Origin: Gemmatimonadales bacterium
Lineage (GTDB): Bacteria; Gemmatimonadota; Gemmatimonadetes; Gemmatimonadales; GWC2-71-9
DNA: 58,673 nt
Direction of reading: 5' to 3'
NCBI GenBank assembly: GCA_011772755.1
Contig: WVYX01000107.1
Coordinates: 323 to 58,995 of the forward strand
A program made the translations under genes and the position numbers. The notes beneath the pieces are model-generated. The model did no database searches, was not told the origin of the DNA, and worked only from the letters and a program-made list of their open reading frames with translations. Positions 49,390 through 58,117 of this stretch are shown here, in pieces. Each line of letters opens with the position of its first letter. Within the stretch, counting starts at the first letter, position 1.

Positions 49390-51195
49390 TTGAGCGGCAT
49401 CGCACTCCTCGTGGTCGGTCTCTCCGCGTTCTTGACCGGGTACCTGGTTTACTCGCGCTACATCGCTCGACACATCTATCGGCTCGACCCGGACCATGTG
49501 ACGCCGGCGCACGAGTTCCAAGACGGCGTGGACTACGTGCCGACCAATCGACACGTCCTGTTTGGGCACCACTTCACTTCGGTGGCGGGAGCGGCGCCGA
49601 TCGTGGGTCCGGCGATCGCGGTGATCTGGGGCTGGCTCCCGGCGTTTCTGTGGGTGGTGCTCGGCACGGTGTTCGCCGGCGCGGTCCACGACTTCGGTAC
49701 GCTGTGGATATCCCAGCGACACAAGGGACATTCCATTGGCACGTTGGCGGAACGGATCGTGGGCGGACGTGCAAGGGTCCTGTTTCTGCTGATCATCTTC
49801 TTCCTGCTGCTCCTGGTGAACGCGGTGTTCGCGGTGGTGATTGCCAATCTGTTCATCGCAAACCATGGAGCCGTGCTACCCGTGTGGGGCAGCCTCGTTG
49901 TGGCGGTCGTGGTGGGACTCCTCATCTACCGGACCGGCACCAGGATTCTGTGGCCGTCGCTCGGCGCTCTGGCCATTCTGTACGTGCTGATCTGGCTCGG
50001 CCAGTATGCCGAGTTCTCGCTACCAGACTTCCTCGGGTTCGGGCCGACGGCGGCGCAGCTCGCTGACGCCCAGGGTGACGCGGTGGCGGCACAGGAGGCG
50101 GCGCGCACGGACGGGGTTCGCGCCGGCTGGGTGATCATTCTGTTCGTCTACGCGTTCTTCGCCAGCGTGTTGCCGGTCTGGGTCCTCCTCCAACCTCGCG
50201 ACTACGTCAACAGCCACCAACTGTTCGTAGCCCTCGGGATCATCTTCTTGGGCGTCATCGTGGTGAATCCGGAGGTCATTGCGCCGGCCATCAACCGCGA
50301 GCTGCCCGCCGATGCGCCGAACTGGTTCCCGCTGTTGTTCATCACCATTGCGTGCGGCGCGATCAGTGGCTTCCACGGGCTCGTGGCCTCAGGGACTTCG
50401 GCGAAACAACTCAACAAGGAGACCGATGCCCGGTATGTCGGTTACGGCGGGATGATCGGCGAGGGCACCTTGGCCCTGACCTCCATCCTGGCAACGACGG
50501 CCGGCTTTGCGCTGGTGGTGGGCGTCGATGGATGGCACGAGCACTACGGCAGCTGGGCACGGGCATCGAGTGGCGCTACGGCCGCGTTCGTCAATGGTGT
50601 GGGGCGGCTGGCCCAGGGAATCGGTATTCCCCAAGAGGTGGCGGTGATCTTTGCCGCGGTGGTAGTGATCTCGTTCGCCGCGACCACCATGGATACCGGG
50701 GTGCGGCTCCAGCGCTACATCATTTCCGAGCTGGGGGCTCAGTATCGCGTGAAACTGGCGCAGAACCGCTGGATGGCCACGTTCGTAGCGGTGGCGAGCT
50801 GTGCGCTGCTGGCGCTGGGGGTGGATCGGGGTGCCGGGGGCATGCGGCTCTGGCCGCTGTTCGGAACCACGAACCAACTAACGGGGGCGCTCAGCCTCCT
50901 AGTCGTGACCCTGTTTCTCGTGAGTCTCAGGCGGCGCATCTGGGTGACCTTTGTCCCCATGGCATTCCTGATATTCATGACCACCTGGGCCATGATCCTC
51001 AACCTGGTGTGGTACTTCACCGACAACCAGGTGCTGCTCCTTGGGGTGGGTGGTGTCATCTTCGTCCTCGAGCTGTGGCTCATCTTTGAGGCGGCGGCGG
51101 CGGTGAAGCAGGTGCTGGAGCGGAGAGCTGGGCGGGCGGAAGGGGAAGGAGCGATCTCCGCAACGCGTGCCGCGTCCGGCAATACACCGCCCTAG
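49390..51195 (+). CDS. cstA: CstA-family transporter
   Basis: A 601-aa protein with about 16 membrane segments. The CstA core reads HRHVLFGHHFTSVAGAAPI (here NRHVLFGHHF), FLWVVLGTVFAGAVHDF and ISGFHGLVASGTSAKQL. Family members import pyruvate or peptides and help cells survive carbon starvation. The TTG at 49390 is chosen because GGGAGG precedes it by 6 nt and the N-terminus then matches CstA; GTG 49318 is an alternative. It follows the ArsA-type ATPase by 117 bp. Confidence 0.93.
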   Translation: MSGIALLVVGLSAFLTGYLVYSRYIARHIYRLDPDHVTPAHEFQDGVDYVPTNRHVLFGHHFTSVAGAAPIVGPAIAVIWGWLPAFLWVVLGTVFAGAVHDFGTLWISQRHKGHSIGTLAERIVGGRARVLFLLIIFFLLLLVNAVFAVVIANLFIANHGAVLPVWGSLVVAVVVGLLIYRTGTRILWPSLGALAILYVLIWLGQYAEFSLPDFLGFGPTAAQLADAQGDAVAAQEAARTDGVRAGWVIILFVYAFFASVLPVWVLLQPRDYVNSHQLFVALGIIFLGVIVVNPEVIAPAINRELPADAPNWFPLLFITIACGAISGFHGLVASGTSAKQLNKETDARYVGYGGMIGEGTLALTSILATTAGFALVVGVDGWHEHYGSWARASSGATAAFVNGVGRLAQGIGIPQEVAVIFAAVVVISFAATTMDTGVRLQRYIISELGAQYRVKLAQNRWMATFVAVASCALLALGVDRGAGGMRLWPLFGTTNQLTGALSLLVVTLFLVSLRRRIWVTFVPMAFLIFMTTWAMILNLVWYFTDNQVLLLGVGGVIFVLELWLIFEAAAAVKQVLERRAGRAEGEGAISATRAASGNTPP

Positions 51196-51379
51196 GTGCG
51201 CCCTCCCAAAACATTGCTCAAATCCCCTGCCAGACGTACGTTCGAACCCATCCGAACTCGTGAGCCGTCCGATTCCCTACGAGCCACCTGATCCGGCTGA
51301 GTTCAGTTCGCGGCGGGGGAGGCCCTCTGGCTCGGCTGTCGTGGAGCAACCCGAGGCTCAGCGCGTCGAACGCCGGGAG

Positions 51380-52138
51380 ATGCGTGGCAGCACGGCGATC
51401 GTGACGGGCGGGGCCACCGGCCTGGGTCGGGCCATCGGCATCGAGTTTGCCCGCCGAGGTGTCAACGTTGCCTTCAACTACTTCGAGCTGGCAGACCGGG
51501 ATATCGCTGCGCAGGCCCTGCTTACCGAGACGACGCTCCGAGGGTTTGGCGTCGAGGTGTATAGCGCCCGCTGTGATGTTCGGGATCGGAAGGCGGTGGA
51601 ACAGTTCGTGGGCCAGGCTACCGCCGAGCTTGGTGGCGAAGTTCACTACCTGGTGAACAACGCCGGGATTGCCCACGATGGGGCGCTGTGGCGGTTGTCC
51701 GAGGAGGCCTGGCGGGAAGTGGTGGACACGAACCTCACCGGATGCTTCAACTGCATCCATGTCGTTGCGCCCCGCTTCCGGCAGCAGCGCTACGGCAAGA
51801 TCGTGAGTATCGCGTCCCACCAGGCCTACCGCCCCGGCTTCGGCGTGGCGAATTATGCAGCGAGCAAGGCTGCGGTCGTGGGTCTGACGAAATCCGCTGC
51901 TGTCGAGCTTGGCCCGTACAACGTGAATGTGAATGCGGTCGCCCCAGGCTTCGTCCGCACCGAGCTCATTGGAAAGCTGCCGCCGGAGGTTCTCACCGAC
52001 GCCGAGAAGGGATCGGTCCTGGGCCGCATAGCGGAGCCCGAGGACGTCGCCCACGTCGTGGTGTTTCTCTGTTCCGACGACGCTCGGCATATCACCGGGC
52101 AGGTTATCTTTGTTGACGGAGGGCTCACCCTCTACTGA
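51380..52138 (+). CDS. SDR oxidoreductase (FabG-like)
   Basis: A 252-aa protein. The NAD(P) motif TGGATGLG (9-16), NNAG, the catalytic Ser in SIASHQAY, Tyr 159 and Lys 163 (YAASK) are all present, and the C-terminus DGGLTLY is typical. Probably a 3-oxoacyl-reductase or similar. The ATG at 51380 matches the family N-terminus. The preceding 180 bp of open frame show no clear domain. First gene of the operon that runs to the acyl-CoA dehydrogenase. Confidence 0.9.
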   Translation: MRGSTAIVTGGATGLGRAIGIEFARRGVNVAFNYFELADRDIAAQALLTETTLRGFGVEVYSARCDVRDRKAVEQFVGQATAELGGEVHYLVNNAGIAHDGALWRLSEEAWREVVDTNLTGCFNCIHVVAPRFRQQRYGKIVSIASHQAYRPGFGVANYAASKAAVVGLTKSAAVELGPYNVNVNAVAPGFVRTELIGKLPPEVLTDAEKGSVLGRIAEPEDVAHVVVFLCSDDARHITGQVIFVDGGLTLY

Positions 52139-52225
52139 CACCGCACCGGCCTTGAGACTCGTGGGTCGTTAGCTAGTTTGAGCGGGCGGTCCTACCATTC
52201 TACGGGTTCGCTTTGGGGGGGTGGA

Positions 52226-52993
52226 GTGACCAACGAGTTCGTCAAAGTCAGGTACGAGGCCAGCATCGCTACGCTGACGCTCAACCGCCCGCCGCTCAAC
52301 GTGATGAACCTCGAGATGATCGAGCAGATCAACGCTGCGCTGCTCGGGCTGCGGGACCATCCCGAGCTCAAGCTGTTGGTCGTTCGGGGCAGCGGGCCGG
52401 CGTTCAGCGTGGGCGTGGATATTGCCGAGCTTACCCGCGAGAAGGTCGCCCGCGTGATGCAGGTGTTCCACCGCATCTTCGAAACCATACGCCTGCTCGA
52501 TGTTGTCGCCGTGGCGGCGGTGGACGGGCTGGCCCTGGGCGGTGGTTTTGAGCTGGCCCTCGGCTGCAACCTGGTGGTGGCCTCCGAGTCTGCGCGCTTC
52601 GGTGTTCCGGAGGTCAGGCTGGGCCTGTTTCCTCCCCTGGCGTGTGTCGTGCTGCCGAGGGCTGCGCCGCGACGCAAGGCCATGGAGTGGATACTGACCG
52701 GTGGCCAGATCCCGGCACAGGAGCTAAGGGAGTACGGGCTGGTCAACCGTGTGTTTCCGGATGACGAGTTTGAGGCTGGGCTCAAGAGCTTTCTGGACGA
52801 GCTGACCAGCAAGTCCGGGCCGGTGCTCTCGCTGGCAAAACGGGCACAGATGGAGTCCTACTACGTGGCCTATGAAGAGGCGCTGTACAAGGCCGAGAAC
52901 CTGTTCTTGCGGGAGCTCATGCCGCTGTCTGACGCCCGGGAGGGGATTGACGCATTCCTGGAGAAGCGGGAGCCAGCGTGGCGCGACGCGTAG
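52226..52993 (+). CDS. Enoyl-CoA hydratase / isomerase (crotonase family)
   Basis: A 255-aa protein. Oxyanion-hole motifs GSGPAFSVGVDIAEL and DGLALGGGFELALGC are present, and both expected Glu residues (in GGGFELA and GVPEVRLG) are kept, so hydration of enoyl-CoA is plausible. GTG start with a G-rich site. The next gene begins inside its end (52978). Confidence 0.9.
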   Translation: MTNEFVKVRYEASIATLTLNRPPLNVMNLEMIEQINAALLGLRDHPELKLLVVRGSGPAFSVGVDIAELTREKVARVMQVFHRIFETIRLLDVVAVAAVDGLALGGGFELALGCNLVVASESARFGVPEVRLGLFPPLACVVLPRAAPRRKAMEWILTGGQIPAQELREYGLVNRVFPDDEFEAGLKSFLDELTSKSGPVLSLAKRAQMESYYVAYEEALYKAENLFLRELMPLSDAREGIDAFLEKREPAWRDA

Positions 52994-53610
52994 TCGCGGG
53001 ACTTGCGGTCCTTGCGGTGATGGGCGCGGCCGGCTGTGGCACGACGCAGCCGGCCGCATCCGTTCCGCCTGAACCGTTACCGCTTCCAACGGCGGGGATC
53101 GCCGGCCGACCCGTCACGCTGTATCCCCTCACCCTGATCGCGGCAGACCCGGCCCTCGGCTGGGCGGACCTGATCGGGGAGCGCCAGGAAGCCCTGCAGC
53201 GCGCTGACAGTCTGATCGGCGCCTTCCTCACCGAGCGCTCACCTGAGGTGAACTGGGTGTTGCCCGAGGCGCTGCGACAGGCGGCGCGGCGGGCGCCGGG
53301 CATGCTGGTGGGTCCCGACCGCATGGGAACGGCACTGCTTCGGGAGCCGTCCATCACCGTGATCCCCGACCCCCTCCGGAGTCAGATGCGCAACCTCACG
53401 GGGGTCGCCGGCGATCGCTACGCCCTTGTCCCGGCCAGCCTAACCTTCTATGCCACGCAGTCGGGCAGCGGTAGGGCTGAACTCAGCGTGATCATGGCCG
53501 ATGTGCGGAACGGGATCGTCGGGTGGCGCACGATTGCCCACGGCGAGGGAACCGATCCCTGGACTGCCCTGTGGAGCGCCCTGAGGACGATGGTGCCCGA
53601 TCTTCCATGA
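52978..53610 (+). CDS. Lipoprotein of unknown function
   Basis: A 210-aa protein with a signal and lipobox (LAVMGAAGC), Pro-rich linker, then an unrecognised domain resembling curli- or TolB-like lipoproteins (LYPLTLIAADPALGWAD, YALVPASLTFYAT, VGWRTIAHGEG). Overlaps the hydratase end by 16 bp and the IDH start (ATGA). Confidence 0.72.
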   Translation: MARRVVAGLAVLAVMGAAGCGTTQPAASVPPEPLPLPTAGIAGRPVTLYPLTLIAADPALGWADLIGERQEALQRADSLIGAFLTERSPEVNWVLPEALRQAARRAPGMLVGPDRMGTALLREPSITVIPDPLRSQMRNLTGVAGDRYALVPASLTFYATQSGSGRAELSVIMADVRNGIVGWRTIAHGEGTDPWTALWSALRTMVPDLP

Positions 53611-54626
53611 CCGTCCATCGGGTCACGCTGATCCCGGGCGACGGGATTGGCCCCGAAATCATGGCAGCGACCCGCCCGGTGCTGGACGCCGTGAGCGTCG
53701 AGATCGCGTGGGACGAGCAGTTGGCGGGTATGACGGCGCTCGAGGAGGTTGGGACGCCGCTGCGCGATGCCTCGATCGAGAGCATCCGGGACACTGGTGT
53801 GGCGCTGAAGGGACCGCTCACGACACCGGTGGGCACGGGGTTCCGGTCCATCAACGTCGCGCTCAGGCGCGAGTTCGACCTGTACGCCAACGTTCGGCCA
53901 GCCAAGACGATGGTGCCGGGCGGCCGATTTGAGGATGTGGACCTCGTGCTGGTGCGCGAGAACACCGAAGGGCTCTATGTCGGGTTCCAGCACGTCATCC
54001 CGGTGGGTGATGATCCCAAAGGTGCGGCACAATCGGTCGCCGTGGTCACGCGGCAGGGGTGTGAGCGCGTCGTTCGCTTCGCGTTCGACTACGCGGTCAA
54101 GCACAATCGCCGGAAGGTGACGATTTGTCACAAAGCCAACATCCTCAAGGCGGCAAGCGGGCTATTTCTCGAGGTGGCGCGCGACGTCTCACGTGCGTAT
54201 GCCGGGAGGGTGGAGGTCGATGACATCATCATCGACGCCGCCGCGATGCGGCTGGTGCTCGACCGCTCCCAGTTCGACGTGATCGTGACGACGTACATGT
54301 TCGGCGATATCCTGAGCGATGAGATCGCCGGTTTGGTCGGTGGGCTGGGGCTGGCTCCCGGTGCCAACATTGGCGATCGGGCTGCCATTTTCGAGGCGGT
54401 CCACGGGTCGGCGCCGGACATTGCCGGCTGCGGCATCGCCAATCCCTTGGCGCTGATGCTGGCAGCGTGCCTCATGCTGGATCACCTGGACGAGACGCCG
54501 GCAGCCGACCGGATTCGGAGCGTGCTGGAAGCGACGCTGCACGAGGGGCAGGCCCGAACGCCAGATCTCAAGGGCAATGCTACGACGATGGGATTCGCGG
54601 AAGCCGTTCTTCGGCGCCTTGGTTGA
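53607..54626 (+). CDS. NAD-dependent isocitrate dehydrogenase-like decarboxylating dehydrogenase
   Basis: A 339-aa protein: LIPGDGIGPEIM at the start, TPVGTGFRSINVALRREFDLYANVRPAKT (Ser and Arg of the isocitrate site), LVRENTEGLYVG, IIIDAAAMRL, EAVHGSAPDIAG. It matches the NAD-linked IDH group (IDH3-like) better than isopropylmalate dehydrogenase. It oxidises isocitrate to 2-oxoglutarate in the citric acid cycle. The ATG at 53607 overlaps the lipoprotein stop. Confidence 0.86.
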   Translation: MTVHRVTLIPGDGIGPEIMAATRPVLDAVSVEIAWDEQLAGMTALEEVGTPLRDASIESIRDTGVALKGPLTTPVGTGFRSINVALRREFDLYANVRPAKTMVPGGRFEDVDLVLVRENTEGLYVGFQHVIPVGDDPKGAAQSVAVVTRQGCERVVRFAFDYAVKHNRRKVTICHKANILKAASGLFLEVARDVSRAYAGRVEVDDIIIDAAAMRLVLDRSQFDVIVTTYMFGDILSDEIAGLVGGLGLAPGANIGDRAAIFEAVHGSAPDIAGCGIANPLALMLAACLMLDHLDETPAADRIRSVLEATLHEGQARTPDLKGNATTMGFAEAVLRRLG

Positions 54627-54888
54627 GCACGAGTGCCCCCGGTGTCGGCGTCCCGTGGAGCTGCCGCTGGGGGAACTCTGCCGGACGTGTCGCGGGGAGA
54701 TTGAGCGACGGGCCAAACGAATCGGGCGGCTGGTCGCCGCCGTCTCAGCTGCCCTGCTCGCGGTCTACGTGGTGGTGAGGATGCCCCGTGACCCCACGGC
54801 GCGGCTCGTGGGGCTCATGTCCATCGGCGTCTGGTACATCCTCACCTATCTTGTGGTGACGCGCGTGCTGCGGGAGTACCTCAGATGA
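54619..54888 (+). CDS. Small zinc-ribbon membrane protein
   Basis: An 89-aa protein from a TTG at 54619 (overlapping the IDH end). A zinc ribbon of C6, C9, C21 and C24 (CPRCRRP ... LCRTC) is followed by two membrane segments (LVAAVSAALLAVYVVV and GLMSIGVWYILTYLVV). The function is unknown. The ATG at 54577 is a less likely start because it lies deeper inside IDH. Confidence 0.7.
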   Translation: MVEHECPRCRRPVELPLGELCRTCRGEIERRAKRIGRLVAAVSAALLAVYVVVRMPRDPTARLVGLMSIGVWYILTYLVVTRVLREYLR

Positions 54889-54901
54889 GGCAGGTGATAC
54901 G

Positions 54902-55759
54902 GTGACGTTCCGCATCGTGCACGTTTCTGATCCCCACTTCGGTGGTCTGGCGGATCCGGCGCAGGTCGCGGCGGTCGAGGAGCTCGTGCCCGATCTCGAT
55001 CCGCGGGTGATCGTGCTGTCGGGCGACCTCTCCCAGCGCAGCCGCCATGGCGAATTCCAGGCAGCCCAGGCGTTCGTGCGGGAGCTCGAGCGCACCGCGC
55101 CGGTCTTCGTGATTCCCGGCAACCACGATGTGCAGTGGTGGTGGCGCCCGTTCGTCCCGTTCGGGCGGATGGTGACGTACCGCAAGTACATGCGGTACTT
55201 CGGGCCGGTGCTGTCGCCGACCCTGACCTTCCCCGAGGCGATCATCACCAGTGCGCTCTCCCCCCACGGTGTCGCCTGGGGGTCGCTCACCTACCGGCTT
55301 CGGGACATCGCAGTCAAGGGTCATCTGCCCCGGAAACAGATCCAGCGGGCGGCCCAGTTGTTCCAGGAAGCCGACCCCGAGCAGCTCCGGGTGCTGGTGG
55401 TGCATCACAACGTGCTCCGGGGTGAGCTCTCCCGGCGAATGGGTCTGGCGCGCTGGAGGCAGGCGCAGCGACGGATTCTCAAGTCCGGTGCCGACGTGGT
55501 GCTGTGCGGGCACGATCACCAGGAGTCTGCCGAGGTGCTGGGTGGCAGAGTGGTCGTCTCCACTGCTGGCACGCTGTCCCAGCGGTCTCGGGGCGGTCGC
55601 CCGTCGGTGTTCAACCGCGTGACAGTCGATGAGGACTCCATTCAGGTCGAGCTCTATCGCTGGGAAGCTGATCGGCGGCTGTTCAAGCGGACGGACGTGT
55701 ACGCGTTCCCGCGCCCGCGGAGAACGGATGAAGCGGAAGTCCCGACGGGCGTTAGCTGA
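54902..55759 (+). CDS. Calcineurin-like metallophosphoesterase
   Basis: A 285-aa protein with all core motifs: SDPHF (D10, H12), GDLSQR (D42), GNHD (74-76), VVHHNV and GHDHQE. A two-metal phosphoesterase; related proteins act on cAMP, nucleotides or lipids. No membrane segment, so soluble. Overlaps the SprT gene by 32 bp. Confidence 0.9.
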   Translation: MTFRIVHVSDPHFGGLADPAQVAAVEELVPDLDPRVIVLSGDLSQRSRHGEFQAAQAFVRELERTAPVFVIPGNHDVQWWWRPFVPFGRMVTYRKYMRYFGPVLSPTLTFPEAIITSALSPHGVAWGSLTYRLRDIAVKGHLPRKQIQRAAQLFQEADPEQLRVLVVHHNVLRGELSRRMGLARWRQAQRRILKSGADVVLCGHDHQESAEVLGGRVVVSTAGTLSQRSRGGRPSVFNRVTVDEDSIQVELYRWEADRRLFKRTDVYAFPRPRRTDEAEVPTGVS

Positions 55760-56441
55760 GCTGGCAGCGCAGCAGGCCGATGAGGCCCTGCTGGTGAAGA
55801 GGCTGGAGGCCCTGGGCCTCGATGGGGCCCTCGGGGTGCAGGTGCATGAGAACCGCACGGTGCTGGTGAGCGTCGGGGCGAACGGGGCTCTAAGGGTCCA
55901 TCGTGGGTACGCGTACGCTTCTGATCGAGTGCTCCGGGCTGTTCTCACCTTCACCGATCCCGACGCGATGCCCGCGGACCAGCGAGACGCAGAGTGCACG
56001 ATCGTGGGCTTCCCGGTGGAGGATTTCGTGGATCCGGTGCGGCGGCGACGGGGTGAACGTCGGCGCCGAGGCGATCGAAAGCTGCTGGCGGAACTGCAAG
56101 AGCTCCACCGACGTTTCAATCACCGCCACTTCGGTGGCGCGCTGGCAGCCGTCGAGTTCAGGATCTCGAGCCGCATGCGGACGAGTCTCGGAGAGCTGAC
56201 GGTGGATCCGCAGGCGAATCGAGCGACAGAGATCGCCCTCAGCCGACGGCATATCGAAAGTGACAGTTGGGAGGAAGTCGAGCAAACTGTGCTCCACGAG
56301 ATGGTACACCAGTGGCAAGTCGAGTCCGGTGGCGAGCCGGACCACGGCCCGAGCTTTCGCCGCAAGGCAGTGGCGGTAGGGATTGCGCCTTGGGCCAGAC
56401 GGATCGTGACCGAGCCACAGCCTGCGGTCGCGGTATCGTAA
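55728..56441 (+). CDS. SprT-like zinc protein
   Basis: A 237-aa protein. H190-E-x-x-H194 (HEMVHQWQ) and a further His in GEPDHGPSFRR (about 207) give a SprT-type zinc site. The N-terminus is basic and Ala/Arg-rich. SprT/Spartan proteins cleave DNA-protein crosslinks in eukaryotes; the bacterial role is not clear. The ATG at 55728 is the start because the earlier frame has no domain. Confidence 0.85.
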   Translation: MKRKSRRALAELAAQQADEALLVKRLEALGLDGALGVQVHENRTVLVSVGANGALRVHRGYAYASDRVLRAVLTFTDPDAMPADQRDAECTIVGFPVEDFVDPVRRRRGERRRRGDRKLLAELQELHRRFNHRHFGGALAAVEFRISSRMRTSLGELTVDPQANRATEIALSRRHIESDSWEEVEQTVLHEMVHQWQVESGGEPDHGPSFRRKAVAVGIAPWARRIVTEPQPAVAVS

Positions 56442-56456
56442 CACGGAGGGAGGAGA

Positions 56457-57641
56457 GTGCCGTTTCAGGGTGTGGATTTCTACAACGTTGAATCGCTGTT
56501 GAGCGGGGAAGAGCGTGCCGTGCGCGACACGGTGCGGCGCTGGGTGGACGAGGAGGTGATGCCGATCATCAGCGAGCACTACCTGAAGGGCGAGTTTCCC
56601 CTGCAACTGGTGCCGCAGATGGCGGAGTTGGGCATGTTCGGCGCCAACCTACCGGAGGAGTACGGTTGTGCCGGGCTCAACAACGTGGCGTACGGGCTCA
56701 TCATGCAGGAGCTGGAGCGGGGGGACAGTGGGCTGCGTTCGTTCGCGTCGGTGCAGGGCGCGTTGGTGATGTACCCGATCTACGCCTACGGGACGGAGGA
56801 GCAGCGCAAGGAATGGCTTCCCAAGCTGGCGAGCGGGGAAGTGATCGGCTGTTTCGGACTGACCGAGCCGGACTATGGATCAAACCCGGCAGGGCTGATC
56901 ACCACCGCCCGGGAAGACGGTGACCGCTGGGTACTGAACGGGGCCAAGATGTGGATCACCAACGGCTCGACCGCCCATGTTGCCGTCATCTGGGCCAAGA
57001 CCGGCGGGCTCGATGATCCCGATTCCATTCGGGGATTCCTGGTCCCGACGGACGCGAAGGGACTCTCGGCCAAGGATCAGGTGGGAAAGCTCTCCCTCAG
57101 AGCGAGTGACACCAGTGAGCTCGTGCTCGAAGACGTGCGCATCCCGAAGGACCATCTCCTGCCCTGCGGCGAGGGTCTCAAGTGTGCCATGATGTGCCTG
57201 ACCCAGGCCCGCTACGGTATCGCATGGGGTGCAGTGGGGGCGGCCATGGCGTGCTACGACGAGGCCGTGAGCTTCGCCAAGAACCGGGTGATGTTCGACC
57301 GGCCAGTCGGGGGATTCCAGATCCAGCAAGTTCGTCTCGCCCAGATGCTGACCGAGATCACCAAGGCCCAACTCCTCTGCCTCCAGCTTGGTCGACTCAA
57401 GGATAGCGGGAAAGTGACACACCAGCAGGTATCTCTGGCCAAACGGAACAACGTCGACATGGCATGCGAGTGCGCCCGGGAGGCGCGTCGCTTGCTCGGC
57501 GCCAGCGGCATCCTGGGCGAGTACCAGGCCATGCGTCACCTGGCCAATCTCGAGAGCGTGTACACCTACGAGGGCACCCACGACATTCACAGCCTGATCC
57601 TGGGAGAGGCCATTACAGGACTGAGTGCGTTTGCCGGGTGA
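56457..57641 (+). CDS. Acyl-CoA dehydrogenase, glutaryl-CoA-dehydrogenase-like
   Basis: A 394-aa flavoprotein: GLIMQELERGDSGLRSFASV and MYPIYAYGTEEQ early, CFGLTEPDYGSNPAG in the middle, and the catalytic Glu 372 in YEGTHDIH. The Arg and Ser in the first stretch fit the glutaryl-CoA group, so lysine or tryptophan breakdown is likely. GTG start with GGAGGGAGGAG upstream. Last gene of the operon. Confidence 0.9.
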   Translation: MPFQGVDFYNVESLLSGEERAVRDTVRRWVDEEVMPIISEHYLKGEFPLQLVPQMAELGMFGANLPEEYGCAGLNNVAYGLIMQELERGDSGLRSFASVQGALVMYPIYAYGTEEQRKEWLPKLASGEVIGCFGLTEPDYGSNPAGLITTAREDGDRWVLNGAKMWITNGSTAHVAVIWAKTGGLDDPDSIRGFLVPTDAKGLSAKDQVGKLSLRASDTSELVLEDVRIPKDHLLPCGEGLKCAMMCLTQARYGIAWGAVGAAMACYDEAVSFAKNRVMFDRPVGGFQIQQVRLAQMLTEITKAQLLCLQLGRLKDSGKVTHQQVSLAKRNNVDMACECAREARRLLGASGILGEYQAMRHLANLESVYTYEGTHDIHSLILGEAITGLSAFAG

Positions 57642-57672
57642 GTGAGGCGGTGGGGCGGCAGGGTTGGCAGGG

Positions 57673-57720
57673 GAATGACGGTGTGACGGGATAAGAACGT
57701 AGAAGACATGACGGCATAAC
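57673..57720 (+). repeat. Second ATGACGGC-type repeat array
   Basis: Copies of atgacggtg, atgacggcataacggg and gataacggc lie after the acyl-CoA dehydrogenase gene, continuing to about 57745. They resemble those at 16797-16836 and, like those, are followed by a hairpin. An inverted copy (atgccgtcatg) is at 57804-57814. Confidence 0.55.
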
Positions 57721-57742
57721 GGGATAACGGCAGGACGGCATC

Positions 57743-57780
57743 GCGGCATGGCAGTGAGGTACCCACCTCAGCCATGCCGC
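57743..57780. terminator. Strong hairpin after the acyl-CoA dehydrogenase operon
   Basis: GCGGCATGGC (57743-57752), then ag, then TGAGGT (57755-57760), loop accc, then ACCTCA (57765-57770) and GCCATGCCGC (57771-57780): a 16-bp stem with a 2-nt bulge. It is followed by gtttgctgt, a weak T tract. Probably a terminator of the operon, and part of the repeat element seen at 16797. Confidence 0.55.
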
Positions 57781-57872
57781 GTTTGCTGTGGTAGAGGGGC
57801 AGCTATGCCGTCATGCTGTTGTGCGGTGGGGTGGGGTTGGGGAGGGGTAGGGATGCCGTAAGAGGTGGGCCG

Positions 57873-58117
57873 GGGCGGCCAAGGCTGCCGCGAGCGGTTC
57901 CGCCGGATGTCGTCAGACGAGAGTATCTGCAACAGTCCGAGCATCACACCACCCGTCCCTGGAAGGGGAGGGCGAGCTACTACGACATCTGGGTGGACGG
58001 GGAAGTGAACCAGCGCGCCGCGTGGTACTACCCCGAGCCGAGTGACGCAGCCCGGCACATAAAGGACCACGTCGCCTTCTGGCGGGGCGTGACGGTGGAG
58101 GAACAGGACGGCGAGGG
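57873..58117 (+). pseudogene. DUF427-family remnant lacking its N-terminus
   Basis: The frame reads VPPDVVRREYLQQSEHHTTRPWKG, then ASYYDIWVDGEVNQRAAWYYPEP, then DAARHIKDHVAFWRGVTV, the diagnostic part of DUF427. Upstream the expected N-terminal strands (AIWNG..LAESD..VEGNHYF) are missing and replaced by GC-rich non-homologous sequence. The only upstream start in frame is an ATG at 57813 in the repeat region. No stop follows the domain; the frame runs on to 58337 through the opposite SDR gene. A truncated gene is the likely reading. Confidence 0.6.
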
